NCBI RefSeq assembly: GCF_019655435.1
Contig: NZ_BPFH01000003.1
Coordinates: 248,001 to 312,000, forward strand
Source of the DNA: Jannaschia pagri
Lineage (GTDB): Bacteria > Pseudomonadota > Alphaproteobacteria > Rhodobacterales > Rhodobacteraceae
Direction of reading: 5' to 3'
DNA: 64,000 nucleotides
The notes under the pieces were generated by a model. The model worked only from the letters and a program-made list of their open reading frames with translations. It was not told where the DNA came from and did no database searches. Both the position numbers and the translations under genes were made by a program. The first letter of the stretch is position 1. Each line of letters opens with the position of its first letter. Positions 45,336-54,899 of the stretch are shown here, in pieces.

Positions 45336-47948
45336 TTACCCCGCCGCCCCATCGGTCAGCGCTTTGAGTTCGTAGATCAGGTCCAACGCCTCCCGTGGGC
45401 TGAGGGCATCTGGCAAGACGGTCTTCATACGAGCCTCTACCCCGCTGTCACGCACTGGCGCCGCCAGCGGGGTTGGCACGGCGCTGAACAACGGCAGGTC
45501 GTCAATCAACGCTTTTGGCTTTGACCCGCCCTCGCGCTCGCCCTCTTCCAAGGCATTCAAGACCTCGCGGGCGCGCGATACCACCGCCTCGGGCAGCCCG
45601 GCGAGCTTCGCCACTTGCACCCCATAGGATCGGTCCGCCGCGCCTTCCCGGACCTCGTGCAGGAAGATCACGTCACCCTCCCACTCGCGGACAGCGACCG
45701 TTGCGTTTTCCACCCCGTCCAGCTTCGAAGCGAGGGCGGTCATCTCGTGGTAATGGGTCGCAAAGAGCGCGCGGCAGCGGTTCACGTCATGCAGGTGCTC
45801 CAGGGTCGCCCAGGCGATGCTAAGCCCGTCGTAGGTGGCCGTGCCCCGCCCGATCTCGTCCAAGATCACAAGGGCGCGGTCGTCCGCTTGGTTCAGGATC
45901 GCAGCCGTCTCAACCATCTCCACCATGAAGGTGGACCGGCCCCGCGCCAGATCGTCCGAGGCGCCCACGCGGCTGAATAGCTGACTGACGACGCCAATAT
46001 GGGCCGAGTCCGCTGGAACGAAACTCCCCATCTGCGCCAGCACTGCAATCAGAGCATTCTGCCGCAGCCAGGTGGATTTACCGGCCATGTTCGGGCCTGT
46101 CAGCAGGCGGATGGCTGCGCCCCCATCTGCCGACAGGGCCGTATCATTGGCCACAAAGGGCGCCCCGTCGCGTTTCAAGGCACGTTCCACGACCGGATGA
46201 CGCCCCCCTTCGATGGCGAAGGCGCGGCTGCTATCCACGCGGGGGCGGCACCAGGTCTCGCCCTTCGCTAGGTCGGCGAGGCCGGTCATGACGTCCAATT
46301 CCGCGAGGCACCGGGCGGCTGCAAAGATCGCGTCAGAGGCGTCCAACACCGCTGCGCGCAGGTCTTCGAAGATCCTATCTTCGATTTGCTGGGCCCGGCC
46401 TCCGGCGTTCAGAATCTTCGTCTCTAACTCGGACAATTCGATCGTTGTGAAGCGCACCTGATTGGCCGTCGTTTGACGATGGATAAACCGATCATCCGCG
46501 CGCATCTTGTCGGCATGGGTGGCCGTCGTCTCGACGAAATAGCCCAAGACATTGTTATGTTTGACCTTCAGCGATGCGATGCCGGTTTCCTCGATGTATT
46601 GCCCCTGCAAACCAGCGATCACACCCCGGCCCTCATCGCGTAACGTGCGCACCTCGTCCAATTCAGCGTCGTAGCCTGGCGCAACCACCCCACCATCGCG
46701 CAGCATCATCGGCGGCTCCGCGACCAACGCGCGCGCCAACACATCTCGGAGCCCCTCCTGACCGATGAGATTGCTCACATCCAAGGGGCAAGACGTCTCA
46801 AAAACCCTTTGATAGAGACTATCAGCTGCCTCCAGCCCGTTGCGGATGGCGGCCAGATCCCGTGGTCCACCACGCTCAAGCGACAGGCGGGACAGCGCGC
46901 GATCCATGTCTGGGGCGCGGCGCAGATCAGAACGAATATCCTCGGCCAGACGATCCTCCGACAGCGCCCAATCAACGGCGTCGTGGCGCGCGCGAATGAT
47001 GCCCTCCACCGCAGAGGGCGCAGAGACCCGACGTTCCAGCAATCGCCCCCCGGCGGCGGTCACCGTTCGGTCAATTGCCCAGAGCAACGATCCGTCCCGA
47101 CCACCGGTCGCCCCGCGTGTCAGTTCCAAGTTGCGCCGCGTCGCCGCGTCGATGGCCATCAGATCGTCCGCTGATTGCCGCTGGGGCGGGCGCATGAGGG
47201 GCAGCTTCCCGCGCTGGGTCAGTTCTACATATTCGACCAGTGCGCCCATGGCGCCCAGTTCAGCGCGCCCAAAGGCCCCAAAAGCCTCAAGGGAGCCCAC
47301 GTCGAACAGGGCCCGCAAGCGCCCATCAGCCGCCGTAGAATCGAATGCGCTTGCCCCCAAGGGTGTGACGGCCGCGCCCAGGTCTTCGATCACCGGACCA
47401 ATATCGGTGCCGTCTACGACGATGACCTCTCGCACGCCCAACCGTGCCAGATCGGGCCCCAACCGCACACGCGGGCAGGTTGCCACGTGAAACGCCCCAG
47501 TCGAGATATCCGCCCAGGCCAGCGCCCCTTGCCCCCGTACCTCAGCAAAGGCGGCGAGATAGTTATGAGCCCGCGCGTCCAGCAGGGTGTCCTCGGTCAG
47601 GGTCCCGGGCGTGACCAATCGGACGATCCCCCGTTTGACCACGGATTTGGAGCCGCGCTTCTTCGCCTCTTCCGGCGCCTCCAACTGCTCGGCTACGGCG
47701 ACACGAAATCCCTTGCGGATGAGCGTCATCAGATAGTTTTCGGCCGAATGGACGGGCACGCCGCACATGGCGATATCCTCGCCCAAATGCTTGCCCCGTT
47801 TGGTCAGCGCGATGTCCAGGGCAGCGCTGGCCGCAACCGCATCGTCAAAGAACAGCTCATAAAAATCGCCCATGCGATAGAACAGCAGGGCATCGGGCGC
47901 CTCCGCCTTGATTTCCAGAAACTGAGCCATCATCGGCGTGACTGACAT
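45336..47948 (-). CDS. mutS: DNA mismatch repair protein MutS
   Basis: An 870-residue mismatch-recognition ATPase. The N-terminus has MMAQFLEIKAEAPDALLFYR and MGDFYELFFDDA, which contains the mismatch-wedging Phe of the F-x-E motif; the C-terminal ATPase has TGPNMAGKSTWLRQ (about 616-629), ALVILDEIGRGT and FATHYHEM. Full length. Convergent with grpE (48-bp gap) and divergent from maeB (80-bp gap). Confidence 0.97.
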   Translation of the reverse strand: MSVTPMMAQFLEIKAEAPDALLFYRMGDFYELFFDDAVAASAALDIALTKRGKHLGEDIAMCGVPVHSAENYLMTLIRKGFRVAVAEQLEAPEEAKKRGSKSVVKRGIVRLVTPGTLTEDTLLDARAHNYLAAFAEVRGQGALAWADISTGAFHVATCPRVRLGPDLARLGVREVIVVDGTDIGPVIEDLGAAVTPLGASAFDSTAADGRLRALFDVGSLEAFGAFGRAELGAMGALVEYVELTQRGKLPLMRPPQRQSADDLMAIDAATRRNLELTRGATGGRDGSLLWAIDRTVTAAGGRLLERRVSAPSAVEGIIRARHDAVDWALSEDRLAEDIRSDLRRAPDMDRALSRLSLERGGPRDLAAIRNGLEAADSLYQRVFETSCPLDVSNLIGQEGLRDVLARALVAEPPMMLRDGGVVAPGYDAELDEVRTLRDEGRGVIAGLQGQYIEETGIASLKVKHNNVLGYFVETTATHADKMRADDRFIHRQTTANQVRFTTIELSELETKILNAGGRAQQIEDRIFEDLRAAVLDASDAIFAAARCLAELDVMTGLADLAKGETWCRPRVDSSRAFAIEGGRHPVVERALKRDGAPFVANDTALSADGGAAIRLLTGPNMAGKSTWLRQNALIAVLAQMGSFVPADSAHIGVVSQLFSRVGASDDLARGRSTFMVEMVETAAILNQADDRALVILDEIGRGTATYDGLSIAWATLEHLHDVNRCRALFATHYHEMTALASKLDGVENATVAVREWEGDVIFLHEVREGAADRSYGVQVAKLAGLPEAVVSRAREVLNALEEGEREGGSKPKALIDDLPLFSAVPTPLAAPVRDSGVEARMKTVLPDALSPREALDLIYELKALTDGAAG

Positions 47949-48028
47949 TTGCGCCCTCCGTTAGCGCGCGCAGCCTACCGCTGCCCGAAAGGCTCCGCTA
48001 CACCAACCCGACGCGAGGGAGGAATAGC

Positions 48029-50290
48029 ATGGCCGGACGCACCAAGATCACTGACGCAGAGGCCCTGGCCTATCATCTGGAGCCACGGCCCGGAAAGATC
48101 GAGATCAACGCCTCGACCGCCATGGCGACCCAGCGGGATCTGTCCTTGGCCTATTCCCCAGGTGTGGCCGTCCCTTGTGAGCGGATCGCCGAGAACCCCG
48201 CACTGGCCTACGATTACACCACCAAGGGCAACCTTGTGGCGGTCATCTCGAACGGGACGGCGGTGCTTGGCCTGGGCAACCTGGGCGCCCTGGGGTCGAA
48301 GCCGGTGATGGAGGGCAAGGCCGTCCTGTTCAAACGTTTCGCCGACGTAAACTCCATCGATCTTGAGTTGGATACCGAAGACGTCGACGCCTTCGTCAAC
48401 GCGGTTAAACTGATGGGCCCCACCTTCGGCGGCATCAACCTTGAGGACATCAAGGCCCCCGAATGCTTCATGATCGAGAGCCGTCTGAAGGAAGAGATGG
48501 ACATCCCCGTCTTCCACGACGACCAGCATGGCACGGCGGTGATCTGTGCGGCTGGTCTGATCAACGCGCTGCATTTGTCGGGCAAAAAGATCGAGGATGT
48601 GAAAATCGTCTTGAACGGTGCCGGGGCGGCGGGGATCGCCTGTATCGAGCTGCTCAAATCCATGGGCGCGCGGCACGAAAACTGTATCACATGCGACACC
48701 AAGGGCGTCATCTACCAGGGCCGGACCGAGGGGATGAACCAGTGGAAGTCGGCCCATGCGATCAAGACCGACCTGCGCACCCTTGAGGATGCCATGGTCG
48801 GTGCGGACGTTTTCCTGGGCGTCTCGGCCAAGGGGGCCGTGACGCCCGCCATGGTCGAAAGCATGGCCGACGACCCCGTCATTTTCGCCATGGCCAACCC
48901 CGACCCCGAGATCACGCCCGAAGAGGCGCAGGAAGTCCGCGCCGACGCTATCGTCGCCACCGGTCGTAGTGATTACCCCAACCAGGTGAACAACGTCTTG
49001 GGCTTTCCCTACCTGTTCCGGGGCGCGCTCGACATCCATGCCCGCGCGATCAACGATGAGATGAAGATCGCCTGTGCCGAGGCCTTGGCCGCGCTGGCCC
49101 GCGAAGATGTGCCCGATGAGGTCGCTATGGCCTATGGCCGTAAGCTGACGTTCGGGCGTGACTACATCATTCCCACGCCGTTCGACCCGCGCTTGATCCA
49201 CGTCATCCCGCCCGCCGTCGCGCGCGCTGGCATGGATACGGGCGTCGCCCGCCGTCCCATCGTGGATATGGAGGGTTACGCAAACGCGCTCGCGGCGCGG
49301 ATGGATCCAACCGCCTCGATCCTGCAGGGTCTGTCGTCGCGGTCCCGTCAGGCCCAGGCCCGCATGATTTTCGCCGAAGGGGACGACCCCCGCGTGTTGC
49401 GGGCCGCCGTCGCATATCAACGCAATGGCTACGGTAAGGCGCTTGTCGTGGGCCGCGTGGACGACGTGCGCGCTCGGCTGGAGGAGGCAGGTCTCGGGGA
49501 TGCCGTCCGCGAGTTGGAGGTCGTCAACGCCGCCAATACGCGTCATCTGGAGACCTATAAATCCTACCTTTACGACCGTCTGCAACGTCAGGGTTATGAC
49601 CAAAACGACGTGCATCGTTTGGCCAGCCGGGATCGTCACGTCTTTGCAGCGCTCATGCTCGCCCACGATCATGGCGATGGCCTGGTGACGGGTGCGACGC
49701 GGAAAGCGGCCCATGCGATCCGCCTTCTGAACCATGTCTTCGACATCCAAACCAATGACGACGCGGTCGGCATCACCGCCTTGCTGCACCGGGGGCGGAT
49801 TGTTCTGATTGGGGATACGCTCGTTCACGAATGGCCACAGGAAGAAGATCTCGCCACCATCGCCGAGGCTGGCGCCCGCGTTGCCCGTGGGTTCGGGATG
49901 GAGCCGCGCGTGGCCTTCGTCAGCTTCTCGACATTCGGCTATCCCGTCTCCGAGCGGGCTGAGAAAATGCATAAGGCCCCTGACGTTTTGGAACGGCGCG
50001 GCGCCGACTTTGAATACGAGGGGGAGATGACGGTTGATGTGGCCCTGAACCCCGATGCAGCGGCAGCCTATCCGTTCAGCCGGTTAACGGGGCCAGCCAA
50101 CGTTCTCGTGGTGCCTGCTCGGCACTCCGCATCCATTTCCGTCAAGCTGATGCAGGAAATGGCCGGTGCCACGGTCATCGGGCCGATTCTGACCGGCATC
50201 GACAAGCCGGTGCAAATTGCATCCACCTCCTCGACCCAGTCGGATATTCTCAACATGGCCCTGCTCGCCGCCTGCCGGATCGGCAGCTAA
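48029..50290 (+). CDS. maeB: NADP-dependent malic enzyme with phosphotransacetylase-like domain
   Basis: A 753-residue MaeB-type enzyme that decarboxylates malate to pyruvate and CO2 with NADP. The malic domain (about 1-430) shows YSPGVAVPCERI, DDQHGTAVICAAGLINAL and LNGAGAAGIACIELL; the C-terminal part (about 440-753) resembles phosphate acetyltransferase, which in this family is regulatory rather than catalytic. GAGGGAGGAA lies 4 bp before the ATG, a strong ribosome-binding site. Confidence 0.95.
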   Translation: MAGRTKITDAEALAYHLEPRPGKIEINASTAMATQRDLSLAYSPGVAVPCERIAENPALAYDYTTKGNLVAVISNGTAVLGLGNLGALGSKPVMEGKAVLFKRFADVNSIDLELDTEDVDAFVNAVKLMGPTFGGINLEDIKAPECFMIESRLKEEMDIPVFHDDQHGTAVICAAGLINALHLSGKKIEDVKIVLNGAGAAGIACIELLKSMGARHENCITCDTKGVIYQGRTEGMNQWKSAHAIKTDLRTLEDAMVGADVFLGVSAKGAVTPAMVESMADDPVIFAMANPDPEITPEEAQEVRADAIVATGRSDYPNQVNNVLGFPYLFRGALDIHARAINDEMKIACAEALAALAREDVPDEVAMAYGRKLTFGRDYIIPTPFDPRLIHVIPPAVARAGMDTGVARRPIVDMEGYANALAARMDPTASILQGLSSRSRQAQARMIFAEGDDPRVLRAAVAYQRNGYGKALVVGRVDDVRARLEEAGLGDAVRELEVVNAANTRHLETYKSYLYDRLQRQGYDQNDVHRLASRDRHVFAALMLAHDHGDGLVTGATRKAAHAIRLLNHVFDIQTNDDAVGITALLHRGRIVLIGDTLVHEWPQEEDLATIAEAGARVARGFGMEPRVAFVSFSTFGYPVSERAEKMHKAPDVLERRGADFEYEGEMTVDVALNPDAAAAYPFSRLTGPANVLVVPARHSASISVKLMQEMAGATVIGPILTGIDKPVQIASTSSTQSDILNMALLAACRIGS

Positions 50291-50320
50291 CCGCTGGGTT
50301 CGATGTTCTGAAAATATGCC

Positions 50321-50330
50321 GGGGGGGGGG
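50321..50330. repeat. Run of ten G
   Basis: An uninterrupted G10 tract lies 31 bp after the maeB stop in the convergent maeB-dnaJ gap. Such tracts are prone to slippage and sequencing error. It is non-coding. Confidence 0.8.
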
Positions 50331-50343
50331 CGAGCAAAGCGAG

Positions 50344-50361
50344 CGGGGGGCTGGCCCCCCG
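50344..50361. terminator. maeB: Hairpin between maeB and dnaJ
   Basis: CGGGGGGC and GCCCCCCG form a perfect 8-bp inverted repeat around TG, or a 7-bp stem with a 4-nt loop. It lies in the convergent gap and could end maeB transcription. No T-tract follows. Confidence 0.45.
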
Positions 50362-50368
50362 TCCCGGT

Positions 50369-50389
50369 CGGGTCGCAGGAAGCGACCCG
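50369..50389 (-). terminator. dnaJ: Hairpin after dnaJ
   Basis: CGGGTCGC and GCGACCCG form a perfect 8-bp stem with loop AGGAA (plus-strand reading), 4 bp past the dnaJ stop. It is a likely end point for the dnaK-dnaJ transcript, without a clear T-tract. Confidence 0.5.
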
Positions 50390-50393
50390 AAAC

Positions 50394-51554
50394 CTATTGG
50401 GTCATCCCGTCCCAGAAGCCCTTCACCTTGCGGAAAAAGCTATCGCCCTGGGGGTTGTTGTCCGCATCGATCCGCTCGAACTCGCGCAGCAACTCCTTCT
50501 GGCGACTCGTCAGGTTGACCGGCGTTTCGATGTTCATTTCAATGAACATATCGCCAACACCGCCGCCGCGCAGGGCGGGCATCCCCTTACCGCGCAGCCG
50601 CATCTGCCGTCCTGTTTGGGACCCGGCAGGCACCTTCACGCGAGACCGACCACCGTCGATGGTGGGCACCTCGACCTCACCACCCAGGGCAGCAGCGGTC
50701 ATGGATACGGGCACCGCGCAGTAGAGGTTGACGCCATCGCGTTGGAAGATCGGATGATCCTCCACCTCGATGAAGATATACAGATCGCCCGTCGGACCGC
50801 CGCGCAGACCGGCCTCGCCCTCGCCTGAGAGGCGAATACGAGTCCCTGTCTCGACGCCAGCGGGAATATTGACCGACAGCTGGCGTTCTTTCTCGACGCG
50901 ACCGCCCCCGCCGCATTCGGCGCAGGGGTTTTTGATGATCTGACCTGCGCCGTTACATGTCGGACAGGTCCGCTCGACCGTAAAAAAGCCTTGTTGCGCG
51001 CGCACTTTGCCCATGCCTGAACACGTCGGGCAGGTGGCGGGCTCGCTGGCGCCTTCGGTGCCTTTACCGTCGCACTTTCCGCATTGCACAGCCGTGGGGA
51101 CGGTGATCGTCTTCTGCTCACCCGAGAAGGCTTCCTCCAGCGAGATCCGCATGTTGTAGCGCAGATCTGAGCCCCGCGTGGCGCGCGTCCGTCCGCCACG
51201 TCCGCCACCCTGTTGGCCACCCATGAAGTCGCCGAACAGGTCCTCGAATACGTCTGAGAAGGCGCTGGCGAAGTCGCCCTGCCCCTGTGGTCCGGCACCG
51301 GGTCGGCGTGGTCCACCGCCCATGCCGCCCTCAAAGGCTGCGTGACCAAAGCGGTCGTAGGCGGCCTTCTTCTCGGCATCCTTCAGGACGTCGTAGGCTT
51401 CGTTCGCTTCCTTGAACTGTGCCTCGGCGTTGGGGTTATCGGCATTGCGGTCGGGGTGCAGCTCTTTCGCTTTGCGGCGGTAGGCTTTCTTAATTTCATC
51501 GGCGCTGGCGCCGCGCGCGACGCCCAGCGTCTCGTAGTAGTCACGTTTCGCCAT
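50394..51554 (-). CDS. dnaJ: Chaperone protein DnaJ
   Basis: A 386-residue type I Hsp40 that delivers substrates to DnaK. The J domain contains the HPD motif ([12 protein letters not shown]), then a Gly-rich linker (GGGRGGR), four zinc-binding CxxCxGxG repeats ([32 protein letters not shown]) and the C-terminal substrate-binding domains. Ribosome-binding site GGAGGAG. It lies 69 bp downstream of dnaK; a strong hairpin sits between them. Confidence 0.97.
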   Translation of the reverse strand: MAKRDYYETLGVARGASADEIKKAYRRKAKELHPDRNADNPNAEAQFKEANEAYDVLKDAEKKAAYDRFGHAAFEGGMGGGPRRPGAGPQGQGDFASAFSDVFEDLFGDFMGGQQGGGRGGRTRATRGSDLRYNMRISLEEAFSGEQKTITVPTAVQCGKCDGKGTEGASEPATCPTCSGMGKVRAQQGFFTVERTCPTCNGAGQIIKNPCAECGGGGRVEKERQLSVNIPAGVETGTRIRLSGEGEAGLRGGPTGDLYIFIEVEDHPIFQRDGVNLYCAVPVSMTAAALGGEVEVPTIDGGRSRVKVPAGSQTGRQMRLRGKGMPALRGGGVGDMFIEMNIETPVNLTSRQKELLREFERIDADNNPQGDSFFRKVKGFWDGMTQ

Positions 51555-51573
51555 GGGAACTCCTCCAACGACA

Positions 51574-51599
51574 AGGCCGGCCCGGAAAGGGGCCGGCCT
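51574..51599 (-). terminator. Perfect 10-bp hairpin between dnaK and dnaJ
   Basis: AGGCCGGCCC (51574-51583) and GGGCCGGCCT (51590-51599) form a perfect 10-bp GC-rich stem with a 6-nt loop. On the minus strand it follows the dnaK stop by 24 bp and precedes the dnaJ ribosome-binding site. The T-tract after it is weak (TTGTCGTT), so it is more likely an attenuator or an mRNA-stability element that lowers dnaJ relative to dnaK. Confidence 0.6.
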
Positions 51600-51623
51600 G
51601 ACGTGTCACATCGGGGCGCAGGA

Positions 51624-53540
51624 TCAGGCCCGCTTCTGGTCGTCGCCAAGATCCTCGAAGTCGGCGTCGAGGATGTCGTCATCGGCGGGCTTATCGGCCT
51701 CATCCACGGGGGATTCGACATCGCCATCTTCGTCACCTTGCTGGGATTTGTAGATGGCTTCGCCCAGGCGCATGGCCGCTTCGGTCACGTTCTGGATGCC
51801 AGACTTGATCTTGCCAGCGTCGTCGCCGTCCATGACCTCTTCCAAGGCCGATACTGCCAATTCGATGGCTTCGACGGTGGAAGGGTCGACCTTGTCGCCA
51901 TGCTCTTCGACCGACTTCTTGGTGGAATGCACCAGGCTTTCGGCTTGGTTCTTGGCTTCGACCAGCTCGCGGCGCTGGGCGTCGGCCTCTGCGTTGGCTT
52001 CGGCGTCCTTGACCATCTGTTCGATGTCGTCGTCCGACAACCCGCCCGAGGCCTGGATGGTGATCTGCTGTTCCTTGCCGGTCGCCTTGTCCTTGGCGCC
52101 TACCGACACGATGCCGTTGGCGTCGATGTCGAAGGTCACCTCGATCTGCGGCAGGCCGCGCGGTGCGGGCGGGATCTCTTCGAGGTTAAACTGGCCGAGC
52201 ATCTTGTTGTCGGCGGCCATTTCACGTTCGCCCTGGAAGACCCGGATCGTCACAGCGTTCTGATTGTCTTCGGCGGTGGAGAAGACCTGGGACTTTTTCG
52301 TCGGGATCGTCGTGTTGCGGTCGATCAGGCGGGTGAAGACACCACCCAGCGTCTCGATGCCCAGCGACAGCGGCGTGACGTCCAATAGGACCACGTCCTT
52401 GACGTCGCCTTGCAGAACACCGGCCTGAATGGCGGCACCCATGGCGACAACCTCATCAGGGTTCACGCCCTTGTGGGGTTCTTTGCCGAAGAACTTGGTC
52501 ACCTCCTCGATGACCTTGGGCATACGGGTCATACCGCCGACCAGGACGACTTCGTCGATGTCGCCGGTGGACAGGCCCGCATCCTTCAGCGCTTCCTTAC
52601 AGGGCTTGATCGAGGCCTTGATCAGATCGCCTACCAGGCTTTCCAGCTTGGCGCGCGTCAACTTCATGACCATGTGCAGCGGCTGACCGTTGGAGCCCAT
52701 GGAGATGAACGGCTGGTTGATCTCGGTTTGGTTGGCCGAGGACAGCTCGATCTTGGCCTTTTCCGCCGCCTCTTTCAGGCGCTGCAGGGCCATCTTGTCC
52801 TGGGTCAGGTCGGCGCCGTGCTCTTTCTTGAACTCGTCCGCCAGGTAGTTGACGATCCGCATGTCGAAGTCTTCGCCACCCAAGAAGGTGTCGCCGTTCG
52901 TCGACTTCACCTCAAACAGGCCGTCGTCGATTTCCAGGATCGTGACGTCGAAGGTCCCGCCGCCGAGGTCGTAGACCGCGATGGTGCGTGTTTCCTGCTT
53001 ATCGAGACCGTAGGCCAACGCAGCGGCCGTCGGCTCGTTGATGATGCGCAGAACTTCCAGACCGGCAATCTTGCCCGCGTCCTTGGTGGCCTGACGCTGG
53101 GCGTCGTTGAAATAGGCGGGTACAGTGATGACGGCTTGGGTGACATCCTCGCCCAAGTATGATTCAGCCGTTTCCTTCATCTTCTGAAGGATCAGAGCGG
53201 AGACCTGTGCGGGGGAATACTTTTCGCCCCGGATCTCGACCCAGGCGTCGCCATTGCCGGAGACGACGTTGAACGGCAGGTTCTTCTTGTCTTTGGCCAG
53301 ATGCTCGTCATCAAAGCGACGGCCGATTAGGCGCTTGACGCCGAAGACGGTGTTTTCAGGGTTGGTGACGGCCTGGCGTTTGGCGGGCTGGCCGACCAGG
53401 CGTTCGCTGTCGGTGTAGCCGACGATCGACGGGGTGGTCCGGGCGCCTTCTGCGTTCTCGATGACGCGGGGCTGCGACCCGTCCATGATGGCCACGCAGG
53501 AGTTCGTGGTCCCGAGGTCGATACCGATGACTTTTGCCAT
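51624..53540 (-). CDS. dnaK: Molecular chaperone DnaK
   Basis: A 638-residue Hsp70. The ATPase domain opens with [17 protein letters not shown] (4-20), includes [17 protein letters not shown] and [16 protein letters not shown]; the substrate domain has [16 protein letters not shown]. The acidic C-terminus ends [10 protein letters not shown]. It heads the dnaK-dnaJ unit; a heat-shock-like promoter is proposed upstream. grpE and hrcA are nearby on the other strand. Confidence 0.98.
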   Translation of the reverse strand: MAKVIGIDLGTTNSCVAIMDGSQPRVIENAEGARTTPSIVGYTDSERLVGQPAKRQAVTNPENTVFGVKRLIGRRFDDEHLAKDKKNLPFNVVSGNGDAWVEIRGEKYSPAQVSALILQKMKETAESYLGEDVTQAVITVPAYFNDAQRQATKDAGKIAGLEVLRIINEPTAAALAYGLDKQETRTIAVYDLGGGTFDVTILEIDDGLFEVKSTNGDTFLGGEDFDMRIVNYLADEFKKEHGADLTQDKMALQRLKEAAEKAKIELSSANQTEINQPFISMGSNGQPLHMVMKLTRAKLESLVGDLIKASIKPCKEALKDAGLSTGDIDEVVLVGGMTRMPKVIEEVTKFFGKEPHKGVNPDEVVAMGAAIQAGVLQGDVKDVVLLDVTPLSLGIETLGGVFTRLIDRNTTIPTKKSQVFSTAEDNQNAVTIRVFQGEREMAADNKMLGQFNLEEIPPAPRGLPQIEVTFDIDANGIVSVGAKDKATGKEQQITIQASGGLSDDDIEQMVKDAEANAEADAQRRELVEAKNQAESLVHSTKKSVEEHGDKVDPSTVEAIELAVSALEEVMDGDDAGKIKSGIQNVTEAAMRLGEAIYKSQQGDEDGDVESPVDEADKPADDDILDADFEDLGDDQKRA

Positions 53541-53671
53541 TTCGAAGTGTCCTCTCTTGGCGATTTGCTCGTCCCGGGGCCCATAGGCGGCACCCCAGTC
53601 CTCATCCCAGTGAATGCGGTTAGGGCCCTTTGGGTCCCGGCCCGCGGTTCGTGGGGTATATAAGGAGGGGC

Positions 53672-53704
53672 AAATGGGGTCGCAAGGATGTGAAGGGACT
53701 CAAA
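53672..53704 (-). promoter_or_regulatory. dnaK: Possible RpoH (sigma-32) promoter of dnaK
   Basis: On the minus strand TTTGAGT (53698-53704) is followed after 18 bp by CCCCATTT (53672-53679), close to the heat-shock pattern CTTGAAA / CCCCATNT. It would give a leader of about 130 nt before the dnaK ATG. The element overlaps the 5' end of the divergent alkB gene. Spacing is slightly long, so this is tentative. Confidence 0.4.
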
Positions 53705-54319
53705 TTGAGCCAAGTTTCGAGCCGCGACGTCAGGGGATTTCGCATCTTTGACGGTTTCTTGGACCCGCCTGCCCAGGCCGCCATGGTCGAGGATGTGCGT
53801 CAGCTGCTGCGGGCAGCGCCCTTGGTGGCGCCCGTCACGCCCCGGGGGCAGCCCTTATCGGTGCGCATGACGTCGGCAGGACAGGTCGGTTGGGTGACCG
53901 ACCGGCGCGGGTATCGTTATGCGGATCGTCATCCCTCTGGTACGGCGTGGCCAGCGATTCCGGCGTCGATCCGGGCGGTGTGGGATGCGGTGACAGTGCA
54001 GGCGCGCGCGCCGGATTCCTGCTTGGTGAACTGGTACGGCCCCGAGGCGCGCATGGGAATGCACCAGGACCGGGACGAAGCGGATCTGACCCAGCCCGTC
54101 GTCTCCATCTCGCTCGGGGATGATGCGCTGTTTCGGATCGGCAACACGGAGCGGGGCGGCAAAACCGAAAGTCTTTGGCTGCGGTCGGGGGATGTGGTGG
54201 TCATGGGGGGTGACGCGCGTCTGCGCTACCACGGGGTGGACCGCATCGCGCCGGGCACCTCGACGTTGTTACAAGCGCCGGGTCGGATCAATTTGACCAT
54301 GCGCGTGGCTATGGCGTGA
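53690..54319 (+). CDS. alkB: AlkB-type alpha-ketoglutarate-dependent DNA repair dioxygenase
   Basis: A protein of about 209 residues that oxidatively removes alkyl groups from 1-methyladenine and 3-methylcytosine. [18 protein letters not shown] carries the iron-binding Hx[10 protein letters not shown] the distal His, and GRINLTMR the two Arg residues that bind 2-oxoglutarate. The start is uncertain: GTG at 53690 with AAGGA very close, TTG at 53705, or TTG at 53630. A good AAGGAGG with ATG at 53674 is out of frame. Its 3' end overlaps the convergent SH3 gene by 11 bp. Confidence 0.88.
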   Translation: MKGLKLSQVSSRDVRGFRIFDGFLDPPAQAAMVEDVRQLLRAAPLVAPVTPRGQPLSVRMTSAGQVGWVTDRRGYRYADRHPSGTAWPAIPASIRAVWDAVTVQARAPDSCLVNWYGPEARMGMHQDRDEADLTQPVVSISLGDDALFRIGNTERGGKTESLWLRSGDVVVMGGDARLRYHGVDRIAPGTSTLLQAPGRINLTMRVAMA

Positions 54320-54899
54320 GCGTGCAGCACCCCGACAGCATGTCACCGCCATAGAAGGCGTTGATCTCTAGCCCCATGACCCGGTCGGACATGCCATCAC
54401 CGCATTGTTGTTGCGCGATGACCCCCTGGAACAACCCATCGTCGAGCCAGAGCATCAGGCCGTGCCGGTCCCGTCGGTTTATGGGTGTTGTCCGCGCGAC
54501 CACGACGCCGGTGGATGATCCCTCTGGCGTGGACAGCACCGTATCTTCGCCGACCGAGAGGGCCCAGAACGGCTCCGTCCCTGAACAGCGGGCAATCTGA
54601 GGGTAGCTCCCCAACCATTGCCCCGGTTGGCGGGTGAGAAACCGTAGGCTGACCCAGCCTGACCGCTCCCCCACGTTCACGCGCCCCCAGGTTTCAGCCT
54701 GGTTTGGGGTGATGACCTCCACGTTCACTGCGTCTGGCGCGAGGGTCCCGATGATATCGGCCCCTGGGTTCGGCGCGGCGCGGATGTTGAGCACATCGTC
54801 CGCTGCCACGCCCGCCACGTCATAAAACGCGGGCCAGGCGTCTTGGGTGGCCCAGACCGGTCCCGCAGCCCAGATCAAAAGCGCAACGAGCGCCCTCAC
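54309..54899 (-). CDS. Exported SH3-domain protein
   Basis: A 196-residue protein with a GTG start at 54899 that overlaps the permease stop by 4 bp (GTGA). Residues 1-17 (MRALVALLIWAAGPVWA) form a signal peptide. A bacterial SH3 domain follows (about 30-95: VLNIRAAPNPGADIIGTL, WGRVNVGERSGWVSLRFL). The rest (GTEPFWALSVGED, CSG and CCT cysteines) resembles a conserved domain of unknown function in periplasmic proteins. Bacterial SH3 domains often bind cell-wall components. It is probably periplasmic; function unknown. Confidence 0.78.
   Translation of the reverse strand: MRALVALLIWAAGPVWATQDAWPAFYDVAGVAADDVLNIRAAPNPGADIIGTLAPDAVNVEVITPNQAETWGRVNVGERSGWVSLRFLTRQPGQWLGSYPQIARCSGTEPFWALSVGEDTVLSTPEGSSTGVVVARTTPINRRDRHGLMLWLDDGLFQGVIAQQQCGDGMSDRVMGLEINAFYGGDMLSGCCTLTP

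Noticed and set aside
47480-47493. parS-like sequence inside mutS
   Set aside because: Only CACGTGAAAC matches; the left arm is TTGC instead of GTTT, so the palindrome is broken, and the site lies in coding sequence well away from parAB.
47975-49972. A 665-codon minus-strand open frame opposite maeB
   Set aside because: Shadow of the malic enzyme gene in a high-GC genome; no recognisable motif.
53674-53751. ATG with a strong AAGGAGG ribosome-binding site upstream of alkB
   Set aside because: It is out of frame with alkB and reaches a stop after about 25 codons; the purine-rich signal is the complement of a probable dnaK promoter.
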